Assembly: GCF_002885975.1 (NCBI RefSeq) | Contig: NZ_POSP01000004.1 | Location: 806,001 to 870,000 of the forward strand | Reading direction: 5' to 3' | DNA: 64,000 bases | DNA from: Paucibacter aquatile | GTDB lineage: Bacteria > Pseudomonadota > Gammaproteobacteria > Burkholderiales > Burkholderiaceae_C | Shown: piece by piece, positions 46,951 to 56,505 of the stretch | Layout: every line of letters starts with the position of its first letter | Position numbering within the stretch: the first letter of the stretch is position 1 | Notes under the pieces: generated by a model | Told to the model about the DNA's origin: nothing | Database searches by the model: none | The model's input: the letters and a program-made list of their open reading frames with translations, nothing else | Translations under genes and position numbers: made by a program

Positions 46951-49737
46951 ATGAAGAATTCCCCGCAGTTCAGCTCAGCGTGCCGGCCCGGTGCCGCTTG
47001 GCAGATTCGTCCCGTCGCCGCCGCCTGCGCCAGCCTGCTGTTTGCAGCCCAGGCGGCCCAAGCTCAGCTGGCCCCGCCAGCCGCTCCGGCCTCGGCGCCC
47101 GCCCAAGCCCAGCCCACGGCCGATGGCCGCCAGCAGCTGGAGGCGGTGGTCGTCAGCGGCATCCGTCGCGGCATCGAAGCCTCGGTGGCCTCCAAGCGCA
47201 ACTCCGATTCCATCGTCGAGGTGATCTCGGCCGAGGACATTGGCAAGCTGCCCGATGTGAGCATCGCCGACTCGCTCTCGCGCCTGCCGGGCCTGACCGC
47301 CCAACGCGTCGACGGCCGCGCTCAAGGCATCCAGGTGCGTGGTCTGGCGGGCAACTATGCCGGCACCTTGCTCAACGGTCGCGAGATGGTCAGCACCAGC
47401 GACAACCGCGGTGTGGAGTTCGACCAGTTCCCGTCCGAACTGCTGAGCGCCGTCAAGGTTTACAAGACGCCCGACGCCAGCTTGGTGGGCCAGGGCCTGG
47501 CCGGAACCATCGACATGCAGACGGTGCGCCCGCTCAACTTCGGCAGCCGCCAGCTGGTGCTCAGCGGCCGCGCCGAGAACAACTCCAATGGCCAGGTCAC
47601 GCCTGGGCCGGGCGCCAATGGCAAGCGCCTGAGCGCTTCCTACATCGATCAGTTTGCCGACCGCACCATCGGCCTGGCCGTGGGCTTCGCCCACCTCGAT
47701 TCACCGGGGCAGGAAACGCACTACAAATCCTGGTGGTGGGCCGATACCGGCCCCTGGGGCGACCAGGTGCCTGGCGTGCCCAAGGGCGTGGCCACGCTCA
47801 ACGGTTTTGAAGACACGGTGACGGCCTCCAAGCAGGTGCGCAATGGCCTGATGGCGGCGCTCGAGTACAAGCCGAATGACCGATTCCACAGCGTGCTCGA
47901 TCTGTACTACAGCAAGTTCGAACAGCGCCGCAACTACCGCGCCCTGATGTCGAATCTCGGCGCCACCTGGAATGCGGCCACCGAGCCGGTCTACTCCAAT
48001 GTCAAGGTCGGCGAGGTCAATGGCGACCAGTTCGTGACCCAGGCCACCATCGGCAATCTGAAGCCGGTGCATTTGAGCCAGTACAACACCCGCGACGACG
48101 ACATCGCCGCCTTTGGCTGGAACAACAAATGGAAGCTGGGCGACAGCTGGGTGGCGGCGGCCGACCTCAGCTACTCGCGAGCCAAGCGCCAGGAACAGTT
48201 CATGGAGTTGAGCGCCGGTGCTCCCGGCACCACCTCGCTGGACATCAATGTGCAGACCGGCAGCGGCATCTCCCAGGTCACCACGCAATTCAACTATGCC
48301 GACCCGAACAAGCTGCTGCTCAGCGACCCGGGCGGTTGGGGGCGCGATGGCCGCAGCAATTACCCAATGTCCAAGGACGAGATCAAGGCCCTGCGCCTCT
48401 CGGCCAAGCGCGAGCTGACGGGTGTCTTCAGCAGCATGGAGCTGGGCCTGAACCTGAATGAGCGGGTCAAGAACGTGGACATGGTCGAGTATCAGCTCAA
48501 CCTGAAGAACAACCGCGCGCCGATTGCCGTGCCGGCCAGCTTTCTGCTGGGCAACAGCTCCCTGGGATTCGGTGGCATTCCGGCCATCCTGTCCTATGAC
48601 GTGATGGGCGTGAAGGATGCGCTCTACACCCAGACCGAGATCGGCGCCGATCAGACATTTGCCCGCCACTATGGTGTGTCCGAGAAGGTCAACACCGCCT
48701 ATGTTCAAGGCAATATCGACACCAGCCTGTTTGGTCACCCGCTGCGCGGAAATCTGGGTCTGCAGTATGTGCGCACCCAGCAGGAGTCCAATGGCTTTGT
48801 CTGGGACGGCAGCAAGGCCGTGCCCATCACCGGTGGCACGAGCTACGGCCAATGGCTGCCCAGCCTGAACCTGGTGTCGGAGTTGCCGGCCAACACCATT
48901 GTTCGTTTTGGCCTGGCACGCTCCAACGCCCGCCCGCGCATGAATGACATGCGTGCCGGCTTCACCGGCGTGGGCGTGGACGCGACCACCAAGACCTGGA
49001 ACGGCAGCGGCGGCAACCCGACCCTCAAGCCCTGGCTGGCCGATTCGGTGGATCTGGCTTTCGAGAAGTACATCGGCAAGCGCAGCTATCTGTCCTACGC
49101 CATCTTCCACAAACACTTGCTGAACTTCATCGGCTCGGGCACGGTGCAGTACGACTTCACCGGCTTCCCCAACACCGGCAAGCCGCCCGTGGTGCCGATC
49201 AGCAATATCGGCAACCTGACCACCTTGCAGAACGGCAATGGCGGCATGGTGGCCGGCTATGAGGTGGCAGCCTCGCTGGAAGCGGCCATGCTGACGCCAG
49301 CCCTCGACGGCTTCGGCGTGGTGCTGAGCTACTCCAACACCCGCAGCAATCTGAACGACGACGGCTTCAAGAACGGCATCGATGGGTTGTCCGGCGTGGT
49401 GCGCAGCATGACGGGCTACTACGAGAAGAACGGCTTCTCGTTCCGTGTCAGCCAGCGTTATCGCTCGGACTACAGTGCCAAGACGCGCGGCATCTTCTAC
49501 TCCGAGGCGATCAGCAATATCAACTCGGAAAAGGTGACTGATATGCAGATCGGCTACAGCTTCGAGAGCGGCAGCTTCAAGGGCCTGGGTCTGCTGCTGC
49601 AGGTCAACAACCTGACCGATGAGCCCTATCGCACCAGCGTCAGCGTCGGCAATGCCAAGAACCCAGACAACCTGATGCCCGAGCGCTACACGACCTACGG
49701 CCGCCAAATCTTGCTGGGCGCGAGCTACAAGTTCTGA
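46951..49737 (+). CDS. TonB-dependent outer-membrane receptor, carbohydrate type
   Basis: This encodes 928 residues. Signal peptide ends near AAQAQL. A TonB-box-like LEAVVVSG is followed by the plug (RRGIEASVASKRNSDSIVEVISAEDIGKLPDVSIADSLSRLPGL), the pattern of the Xanthomonas/Caulobacter TonB receptors that import oligosaccharides. The C-terminus has the receptor strands LLLQVNNLTDEPYRT and ...RQILLGASYKF with terminal Phe. CAGGAGA precedes the ATG. There is no SusD. It heads the beta-glucan operon and probably brings glucan oligosaccharides into the periplasm. Confidence 0.93.
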   Translation: MKNSPQFSSACRPGAAWQIRPVAAACASLLFAAQAAQAQLAPPAAPASAPAQAQPTADGRQQLEAVVVSGIRRGIEASVASKRNSDSIVEVISAEDIGKLPDVSIADSLSRLPGLTAQRVDGRAQGIQVRGLAGNYAGTLLNGREMVSTSDNRGVEFDQFPSELLSAVKVYKTPDASLVGQGLAGTIDMQTVRPLNFGSRQLVLSGRAENNSNGQVTPGPGANGKRLSASYIDQFADRTIGLAVGFAHLDSPGQETHYKSWWWADTGPWGDQVPGVPKGVATLNGFEDTVTASKQVRNGLMAALEYKPNDRFHSVLDLYYSKFEQRRNYRALMSNLGATWNAATEPVYSNVKVGEVNGDQFVTQATIGNLKPVHLSQYNTRDDDIAAFGWNNKWKLGDSWVAAADLSYSRAKRQEQFMELSAGAPGTTSLDINVQTGSGISQVTTQFNYADPNKLLLSDPGGWGRDGRSNYPMSKDEIKALRLSAKRELTGVFSSMELGLNLNERVKNVDMVEYQLNLKNNRAPIAVPASFLLGNSSLGFGGIPAILSYDVMGVKDALYTQTEIGADQTFARHYGVSEKVNTAYVQGNIDTSLFGHPLRGNLGLQYVRTQQESNGFVWDGSKAVPITGGTSYGQWLPSLNLVSELPANTIVRFGLARSNARPRMNDMRAGFTGVGVDATTKTWNGSGGNPTLKPWLADSVDLAFEKYIGKRSYLSYAIFHKHLLNFIGSGTVQYDFTGFPNTGKPPVVPISNIGNLTTLQNGNGGMVAGYEVAASLEAAMLTPALDGFGVVLSYSNTRSNLNDDGFKNGIDGLSGVVRSMTGYYEKNGFSFRVSQRYRSDYSAKTRGIFYSEAISNINSEKVTDMQIGYSFESGSFKGLGLLLQVNNLTDEPYRTSVSVGNAKNPDNLMPERYTTYGRQILLGASYKF

Positions 49738-49849
49738 GCTGTCTTTTGACGAGGCCCGAGCCTGTGCCGATCCCTTTTTGCGGCTCGGTCGGCTCGGTCG
49801 GCTTGCCGCCCGCCCTGGCCGGTGTGGCCCTGGACTCCGAGCCCCGACA

Positions 49850-49879
49850 CCGTCGGGCGGCTGCAGGGTCGCCCGACGG
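49850..49879 (+). other. 10-bp stem-loop upstream of the GH5 gene
   Basis: CCGTCGGGCG and CGCCCGACGG form a perfect 10-bp stem with a 10-nt loop, 25 bp before the GH5 ATG, with no T-run. It may protect or separate the receptor mRNA from the downstream genes. A 9-bp tandem repeat GGCTCGGTC x2 lies at 49782-49799. Confidence 0.5.
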
Positions 49880-49904
49880 CCTGTGAAGAAGCAAGGGAAA
49901 CCCC

Positions 49905-52475
49905 ATGACACCGATCCTTCCCCGTCGTTCTGTCGCCGCAGTCCAGGGCGCCATTCCTGTTTTGTGCCTCATGGCGGTGCTGGCTTTGCCGGCCTGCGGT
50001 GGCGGCGCTTCGGGCGGCAGCCCGGTGACACCCGAGCCGAGCGTACCGGTCGAGGAGGGCCTCACCTTCCTGCATGCCCAGGGCGCGCAATGGGTCAAGG
50101 CCAGTGGCACGCCGGTCGCCCTCAAGGGCACCAATCTGGGCAACTGGTTGGTTCAGGAGTTCTGGATGATGGAGCAGGGCGCCGCCGGTGTGGTGGACCA
50201 GTGCACGCTGGAGGCCAAGCTGAGTGAGCGTTTCGGCCGCGCCGAAAAGGAGCGCTTGATCGCGCTGTTTCGCGACAACTGGATGAAGGAACGCGACTGG
50301 GACCAGCTCAAGGCCTTTGGCTTCAACCTCGTGCGCCTGCCGATTCTCTGGAGCGTGATCGAGGACGAGGCCCAGCCCAAGACTCTGCGCGCCGATGCCT
50401 GGAAGTACTTGGACGGGGCGATTGCCGAGGCCAAGAAGCGCGGCATTTATGTGATCCTCGATCTGCACGGCGCTGTGGGTGGGCAGACGCCCAATGACCA
50501 CACCGGTTGTTCGGGCCAGAACAAGTACTGGAGCAGCAGCGAGTACCAAGACCGGACGAAATGGCTCTGGGAGCAGATCGCCACCCGCTACAAGGACGAG
50601 CCGGTGGTGGCCGCCTATGACCCGCTCAACGAGCCCTGGGGCTCGACGCCCGAGGACATGGCCGCACGTGTCACCGAGCTCTACCAATCCATCCGCAAGG
50701 TCGACAGCAAGCACATCGTCATGCTGCCCAGTCACTACGGCAATATCGAGGTCTACGGCGACCCGGCGGCCAAGGGCATGAGCAATGTGGCCTTCGAGCT
50801 GCACCCCTATCCCGGTCTCTTCGGAGACCGTCCCAACGATTCCGTCTACGACATCCACCGCGATTGGTTGCGCTGCGGCCCGCAAGGGCAGGGCGGCATC
50901 TGTGAGTGGAGCAAGAAGATCACGACGCTGAAAACGCCGCTGTTGATGGGGGAGTTCCAGCCCTGGCAGGGCGCAGGACTTGAACTGGGGGGCAAGCTGG
51001 GTCGTGCCACCTATGACAGCTATGCCGCCAAGGGCTTTGCCGCCACCAGTTGGTCCTACAAGATCGTCAGCGCCCAGGGCGGCCATGGCCGCGGCACCTG
51101 GGGCTTGGTGACCAATGCCGTGGACAGCAGCAAGGACAGTGGGCTGGGCCTGCTGGCCAAGGCCAGCAGCTGGGATTGCGCCGGCTGGAACAGCAGCCTG
51201 GCCAAGGCCTGCGCACGCAGCCCTGTGAGCATCAAGGTCGGCGGCAGCGGCGCCAAGACTTTTTACCTGGTCGTCAAGACCGGCGCGACCGGCAATGGCC
51301 GACCCGATGTCAGCTACGACAAGCTCAGCTTGGTGAACGAGGCCACGCAGACCGAAGTGTTGAGCAATGGAGGTTTCGGCAGCAGCCAAGGCTGGACCCC
51401 GCTCAAGATCAGCGGCAGCTTGAATCTGGATTTCAATGCCCGCGACGCAGGCCAGACCCCGACCGGCGGCGAGGGTGCCGTCTTGCGCGTCACTCGGCCG
51501 GCGGGCGTGAGCGGTGACATCAACGGTGCCATCGTTCAGGCGGTGACTCTGCAAGGCGGTCAAAGCTATCGATTCAGCGGCGTCTTCAAGGACAACGGCA
51601 GTGTCGAGACCTGGGCCGAGATCTACTTGCTGGCCCAGCCCCCGGTGGAGGGCAAGGATGTGCTCGAGCCCAGCCTGAAGCTGGACTTCAACACCGCCTC
51701 GCTGGCCGAGATCGAGACCTTGTTCAAGAGCTTTGGCAGCCAGGCCCTGGAGCCGCACCCTGGTTTGCTGCAGCAGCTCAAGGGCGCGGGCACCACGCTT
51801 TACACCTTGCCCGCACGTCCGACCGCGCTCAAGCTCAGCACCAGCGGTGCCGGCGTCAGTCTGAGCTGGGCGGCCAACACCGAGGCCGATCTCAGCGGCT
51901 ACAAGGTCTATCGCAGCACCCAGCCGGGCGACAGCGCGAAGGCAGTGCTGCTGGCCGAAGGTTTGAAGACGCCGGCCTACCTCGACAGCACGGCCCAGCC
52001 TGGCCAGCGCTACTTCTACACCGTGACGGCGACCGACCACGAGGACGAAAGCTACCGGAGCGACGAGTTGGGCACCAAGAGCGAGGCCGTGGCCTTGCCG
52101 GCGCGGATTGAGGCCGAGGATTACACGGCCATGTCCGGCATCCAGCTGGAAGACTGCAACGATGTGGGCGGCGGCAAAAATGTGGGCCACTTCGAACCCG
52201 ATCGTTTCATCGAGTTCAAGGTCTCGGTGGCCAGTGCGGCCAACTTTGTCATCGACTACCGCCTGGCGTCGGCCAATGGCAGCAGCGGCTTCGAAGTCTG
52301 GCTGGGCGAGAGCAAGCTGGACAGCCTGGCGGTGCCCAACACCGGTGGCTGGCAGACCTGGAAGACCTACAGCAGCCCGGCGATCCGCATCCCGGCTGGC
52401 ACGCACAGCCTGCGCATCAAGTCGGTCGGCAAGGAATGGAACATCAACTACATCGAGGTGAAGGCCGCGAACTGA
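49905..52475 (+). CDS. GH5-family beta-glucanase lipoprotein with FN3 and CBM6-like modules
   Basis: This encodes 856 residues. A lipobox-like LALPAC (Cys31) and a Gly/Ser/Pro linker indicate a surface or periplasmic lipoprotein. The catalytic domain (about 50-400) opens GTNLGNWLVQEFWM as in exo-beta-1,3-glucanases; acid/base Glu242 in DPLNEPWG and nucleophile Glu349 in LLMGEFQPW. Next a CBM4/9-like jelly-roll (about 425-585: ATQTEVLSNGGFGSSQGW), an FN3 domain (about 635-715) and a CBM6-like C-terminal domain (730-856: ARIEAEDYTAMSGIQ... IRIPAGTHSLRIKSVGKEWNINYIEV). Likely attacks beta-1,3-glucan; exact linkage is an inference. Confidence 0.88.
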   Translation: MTPILPRRSVAAVQGAIPVLCLMAVLALPACGGGASGGSPVTPEPSVPVEEGLTFLHAQGAQWVKASGTPVALKGTNLGNWLVQEFWMMEQGAAGVVDQCTLEAKLSERFGRAEKERLIALFRDNWMKERDWDQLKAFGFNLVRLPILWSVIEDEAQPKTLRADAWKYLDGAIAEAKKRGIYVILDLHGAVGGQTPNDHTGCSGQNKYWSSSEYQDRTKWLWEQIATRYKDEPVVAAYDPLNEPWGSTPEDMAARVTELYQSIRKVDSKHIVMLPSHYGNIEVYGDPAAKGMSNVAFELHPYPGLFGDRPNDSVYDIHRDWLRCGPQGQGGICEWSKKITTLKTPLLMGEFQPWQGAGLELGGKLGRATYDSYAAKGFAATSWSYKIVSAQGGHGRGTWGLVTNAVDSSKDSGLGLLAKASSWDCAGWNSSLAKACARSPVSIKVGGSGAKTFYLVVKTGATGNGRPDVSYDKLSLVNEATQTEVLSNGGFGSSQGWTPLKISGSLNLDFNARDAGQTPTGGEGAVLRVTRPAGVSGDINGAIVQAVTLQGGQSYRFSGVFKDNGSVETWAEIYLLAQPPVEGKDVLEPSLKLDFNTASLAEIETLFKSFGSQALEPHPGLLQQLKGAGTTLYTLPARPTALKLSTSGAGVSLSWAANTEADLSGYKVYRSTQPGDSAKAVLLAEGLKTPAYLDSTAQPGQRYFYTVTATDHEDESYRSDELGTKSEAVALPARIEAEDYTAMSGIQLEDCNDVGGGKNVGHFEPDRFIEFKVSVASAANFVIDYRLASANGSSGFEVWLGESKLDSLAVPNTGGWQTWKTYSSPAIRIPAGTHSLRIKSVGKEWNINYIEVKAAN

Positions 52476-52558
52476 GGGTAAGGCGCGATAGGGAGCTGCC
52501 GGGGTCTGCCCGGATACTCCAGTCGAGCACCTGAACGCGATCTTTGAGGGAACGAACC

Positions 52559-55120
52559 ATGCATCCAGCTTCAGCTCCTGTCCGTCGGCATGTGCCCAGC
52601 CTCCTGGCTTGCGCAGCTGCCTTGCTCTGTTCCACCGGCCTGGTTGAGGCCGCGCCGCGTGTGCTGAAAGACTGGCCCGCCGTGAAAAGCTTGGTCGCCG
52701 CCGACCCGGCCATGGAGGCGCGCATCCGGGCCATCGTCGCCGGCATGAGCCTGGCGGAGAAGGTCGGGCAGATGACCCAGCCCGAGATCAAGTACATCAC
52801 GCCCGAGGAGGCGGGCCGTCATCACATCGGCTCGGTGCTCAATGGCGGCGGTGCCTGGCCGGGCAACAAGCGCGAGGCTTCGGTCGCCGATTGGCTCGCC
52901 TTGTCCCAGGCCTACCACGAGGCCTTGATGTCCAGCGGCGCACGCACCCCCATCCCCATCATCTGGGGCACGGATGCCGTGCACGGCCATGGCAATGTGC
53001 GTGGCGCCACCTTGTTCCCGCACAACATCGGCCTCGGTGCCGCGGGTGACGCGGCCCTGGTGGAAGAGATCGGGGCGGCCACGGCGCGCGCGGTGCGCGC
53101 CACCGGCATCCAGTGGGTGTTCGCGCCCACCCTGGCCGTGGCCCAGGATGCGCGTTGGGGGCGCACCTACGAGAGCTTTTCCGCGGATCCGATGGTGGTG
53201 GCGCGCCTCGGTGCCGCTTCGGTGCGCGGTCTGCAAGGCCAGCTCGGCGACAGCAGTCGGGTCGTGGCCACCGCCAAGCATTTCATCGGCGACGGCAGCA
53301 CCGAGTTCGGCCGCGACCAGGGCCACAGCCAGGTCAGCCGCGCGCAGATGATCAATGTGCACGGCCAGGGCTACTACGCCACCCTGGCCACCGGCGTGCA
53401 AACAGTCATGGCCTCCTTCCACAGCTGGACCGATGTGGGCGCCAAGCCAGCCAGCAAGGACTACGGAAAGATGCATGGCAGCCATGAGTTGCTGACCGTG
53501 GCCTTGAAAGAGAAGATGGGCTTTGACGGCCTGGTCGTGTCCGACTGGAACGGCATCAGCCAGGTGCCAGGCTGCCGCGACAGCAGCTGCCCGCAGGCCA
53601 TCAAGGCCGGCATCGACATGGTGATGGTGCCCGAGGACTGGCGCGCCTTCATCCAGAACACCATCGCCCAGGTCGAGCGCGGTGAGATCCCGATGTCGCG
53701 CATCGACGATGCCGTGACGCGCATCCTGCGCGTCAAGATGCGCGCTGGCCTGTTCGAGACCTCGCCGCGCCAGAGCGCGGTGGCTGGCAAGCCCGAGGCC
53801 TTGCTGGCCCGAGACCTGGCCCGCCGTGCGGTGCGCCAGACCCTGGTGCTGCTGAAGAACGAGCGCGGCGCGCTGCCGCTGGCCCAGGGCAAGCGCATCC
53901 TGGTGGTGGGCAAGAGCGCCGACAACCTGGCCAACCAGGCCGGTGGCTGGAGCATGACCTGGCAGGGCACGGACACGCAGAACGCCGATTTCCCGGCCTC
54001 GCAGTCCATTCTGTCTGGAATTCGTGAAGTGGCCGGTGCCGCCACGCTGAGCTTCAGTGCCGATGGCTCCGGTGTGGACCCGAGCCAGTTCGATGCCGTG
54101 ATCGCCGTCATCGGCGAGACGCCTTACGCCGAAGGGGTGGGCGACATTTCGCCCTCCAGCACCTTGCAGCACAGCCGCCGCTACCCGGAAGACCTGGCGG
54201 TGCTGCGCGCCGTCAGCGGCCGCGGTGTGCCAGTGATCAGCGTCTTCCTGAGCGGCCGCACGGTCTACGCGAATGACTTGCTCAACCTGTCCGATGCCTT
54301 CGTCGCCGCCTGGTTGCCGGGCAGCGAAGGTGCGGGCGTGGCCGATCTGCTGTTCAAGAACGCGGCCGGCCAGGTGGCCCATGACTTCCGTGCCAAGCTG
54401 CCTTTTGCCTGGCCCTCGGCGCCTTGCGTCAGCGCCAAGAGCCAGCCCCAGTTCAAGCCAGGCTATGGCCTCAGCTATGCCAAGCCGGGCACCGTGCGCC
54501 AACTGCCGGTCAGCGTTCGCAGCGGTGGTTGCGATGTGTCCAAAGAGCTGCTGATCTTCCGCCAGACGGGGCAGGGCCCCTACCAGATGCATGTCGGCAG
54601 CCCCAGCGGCGCCTGGCCCAACCGCGGCCTCGGTTCCGACCTCAATGCCGTGCTGGAAGCCCCGGCCGAACAGCCCGCCATCCGTGTCTCGACCACCCAG
54701 ATCAACACCCAGCAAGATGCCAAGCGCCTGGTCTGGATGGGCCCGGCCACCTTCCATATCGGCTCCAACCAGCAAGCCGATCTGACCGTCTACCCCGCAC
54801 CCGCTCTGGTGTTTGACCTGCTGCCGGAGCAGGCGCCGCAGCGCCCCGTGCGCCTGCGCATGGAATGCGGCCCGGGCTGTGGCGGCACGCTGGATCTGCA
54901 GCGCGTGATCAGCGCCTTGCCTACTGGGCAGCGCCACAGCCTGAAGATCCCGCTCGCCTGCTTCGCCGCCCAAGGTGCGGATCTGAGCCGCATCGGCGCG
55001 CCCTTCAACCTGACGGCCGACGCTCCGTTTGCCGCCGCCTTCGCCCACATCCGCGTGCGTGCCGGCGCGGCCCAAGAGCCCGATGCTTTGAGCTGCAGCC
55101 AATTTTCTCCCGCTCCCTGA
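52559..55120 (+). CDS. GH3 exo-beta-glucosidase/glucanase (ExoP-like), exported
   Basis: This encodes 853 residues. Signal peptide ends near LVEAAP. GH3 N-terminal barrel: PIIWGTDAVHGHGNV (134-148), TAKHFIGDG, and nucleophile Asp329 in GLVVSDWNG. The second alpha/beta sandwich follows (RRAVRQTLVLLKNERGALPL). A C-terminal jelly-roll-like domain (about 665-853) matches the extra domain of marine ExoP exo-1,3/1,4-beta-glucanases. Likely periplasmic, releasing glucose from imported oligosaccharides. The GH1 gene starts 2 bp after its stop. GAGGGA precedes ATG 52559. Confidence 0.92.
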   Translation: MHPASAPVRRHVPSLLACAAALLCSTGLVEAAPRVLKDWPAVKSLVAADPAMEARIRAIVAGMSLAEKVGQMTQPEIKYITPEEAGRHHIGSVLNGGGAWPGNKREASVADWLALSQAYHEALMSSGARTPIPIIWGTDAVHGHGNVRGATLFPHNIGLGAAGDAALVEEIGAATARAVRATGIQWVFAPTLAVAQDARWGRTYESFSADPMVVARLGAASVRGLQGQLGDSSRVVATAKHFIGDGSTEFGRDQGHSQVSRAQMINVHGQGYYATLATGVQTVMASFHSWTDVGAKPASKDYGKMHGSHELLTVALKEKMGFDGLVVSDWNGISQVPGCRDSSCPQAIKAGIDMVMVPEDWRAFIQNTIAQVERGEIPMSRIDDAVTRILRVKMRAGLFETSPRQSAVAGKPEALLARDLARRAVRQTLVLLKNERGALPLAQGKRILVVGKSADNLANQAGGWSMTWQGTDTQNADFPASQSILSGIREVAGAATLSFSADGSGVDPSQFDAVIAVIGETPYAEGVGDISPSSTLQHSRRYPEDLAVLRAVSGRGVPVISVFLSGRTVYANDLLNLSDAFVAAWLPGSEGAGVADLLFKNAAGQVAHDFRAKLPFAWPSAPCVSAKSQPQFKPGYGLSYAKPGTVRQLPVSVRSGGCDVSKELLIFRQTGQGPYQMHVGSPSGAWPNRGLGSDLNAVLEAPAEQPAIRVSTTQINTQQDAKRLVWMGPATFHIGSNQQADLTVYPAPALVFDLLPEQAPQRPVRLRMECGPGCGGTLDLQRVISALPTGQRHSLKIPLACFAAQGADLSRIGAPFNLTADAPFAAAFAHIRVRAGAAQEPDALSCSQFSPAP

Positions 55121-55122
55121 CC

Positions 55123-56505
55123 ATGAATTTCAAGATCGACCCCAGCCACAGCGGCGCCAGCGTTCTGCGCCGCGACTTTCCCAGCGATTTCCGCTGGGGC
55201 TGTTCCACCTCCTCTTATCAGATCGAAGGCGCGGCGCAGGAAGACGGCCGTGGCGAATCCATCTGGGACCGTTTCTGCAGCGAACCCGGCCGCATCCGCG
55301 ACGGCAGCAGCGGCGCCGTCGCCTGTGACCACTACCACCGCTGGCCCGAAGACCTGGACATGGCAAAGCAGCTGGGCGTGAATGCCTACCGCTTCTCCAT
55401 CGCCTGGCCGCGCCTGTTGCCGCAGGGCCGCGGTGCCGTCAATGAAAAGGGTTTGGATTTCTATTCCCGCCTGGTCGACGGCATGCTGGAGCGCGGCCTG
55501 CAACCCTGGGCCACGCTCTACCACTGGGACCTGCCGCAGGCCCTGCAGGAGCAGGGCGGTTGGGCCAACCGGGCCACGGTCGACGCCTTCCTTGAGTACA
55601 CGGAACTGGTGACGCGCCGCTTGGGTGACCGGGTCAAGCACTGGATCACCCACAACGAACCCTATTGCACCGCCTTCCTCGGCAACTTCGAAGGCAACCA
55701 TGCGCCGGGCCTGAAGGACCACAAGACCGCCTTGCTGGTCTGCCACCACCTGCTGCTCTCGCATGGCCGCGCCGTGCCGCTGATCAAGCGCCTGGTGCCC
55801 GATGCGAACGTGGGCATCACCCTGAGCCTGCACCCGATCTCGCCGGCCAGCGACAGCGTCGAGGATGCCGCGGCCGCGATCCGCCACGATGGCCTGCGCA
55901 ATCGCTGGTTCCTGGACCCGCTGCATGGCCGCGGCTACCCCGAGGATGTGCTGGCCTTGCTGGGGTCGGATGCACCGCAGCTGCTCAGCAATGACCTGCG
56001 CGAGATCGCCACGCCTACCGATTTCCTGGGCGTCAATTACTACTTCCCTGAGCGGATCGAAAACGCCCCGGGCGTGGCGCCCATCGCCACCCGTGTGGTC
56101 GAGACGCACGGCGTGGAGCGCACCGCCTTCGGTTGGGAGGTGGACCCGGAAGGCATGGTCACCCTGCTGACCCGCATCCAGCGCGACTACGCGCCCAATT
56201 GTGTCTATCTGACCGAGAACGGCTCGACCTTCGAGGACGAACTGCTGCCCGATGGCCGTGTCGAGGATGTGCAGCGCCGCAGCTATCTGCAGCGCCATCT
56301 GGCAGCTGCCCAGCGCGCCATGGCGGCCGGCGTGCCGCTGAAGGGCTATTTCGCCTGGAGCCTGCTCGACAACTTCGAGTGGGCCGAGGGCTATCTGCGC
56401 CGCTTCGGCCTGGCCTACGTCGACTTTGAAACCCAGCAACGTACCCTGAAGGCCAGCGGCCAGTGGTATGCCCAGTTCCTGCAGCCTGGAGAGGCGGACC
56501 GATGA
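55123..56505 (+). CDS. GH1 beta-glucosidase, cytoplasmic
   Basis: This encodes 460 residues. GH1 hallmarks: FRWGCSTSSYQIEGA near the N-terminus, acid/base Glu179 in THNEPY, nucleophile Glu365 in YLTENGS, and the C-terminal GYFAWSLLDNFEWAEGY. No signal peptide, so it probably hydrolyses beta-linked disaccharides brought in by the ABC transporter encoded next. Its stop overlaps the start of the binding-protein gene (ATGA), implying coupled translation. Confidence 0.96.
   Translation: MNFKIDPSHSGASVLRRDFPSDFRWGCSTSSYQIEGAAQEDGRGESIWDRFCSEPGRIRDGSSGAVACDHYHRWPEDLDMAKQLGVNAYRFSIAWPRLLPQGRGAVNEKGLDFYSRLVDGMLERGLQPWATLYHWDLPQALQEQGGWANRATVDAFLEYTELVTRRLGDRVKHWITHNEPYCTAFLGNFEGNHAPGLKDHKTALLVCHHLLLSHGRAVPLIKRLVPDANVGITLSLHPISPASDSVEDAAAAIRHDGLRNRWFLDPLHGRGYPEDVLALLGSDAPQLLSNDLREIATPTDFLGVNYYFPERIENAPGVAPIATRVVETHGVERTAFGWEVDPEGMVTLLTRIQRDYAPNCVYLTENGSTFEDELLPDGRVEDVQRRSYLQRHLAAAQRAMAAGVPLKGYFAWSLLDNFEWAEGYLRRFGLAYVDFETQQRTLKASGQWYAQFLQPGEADR

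Noticed and set aside
49756..49788. CCGAGCC/GGCTCGG hairpin after the TonB receptor as a terminator
   Set aside because: The T-run lies in the loop rather than after the stem, and the stem is short with a 19-nt loop.
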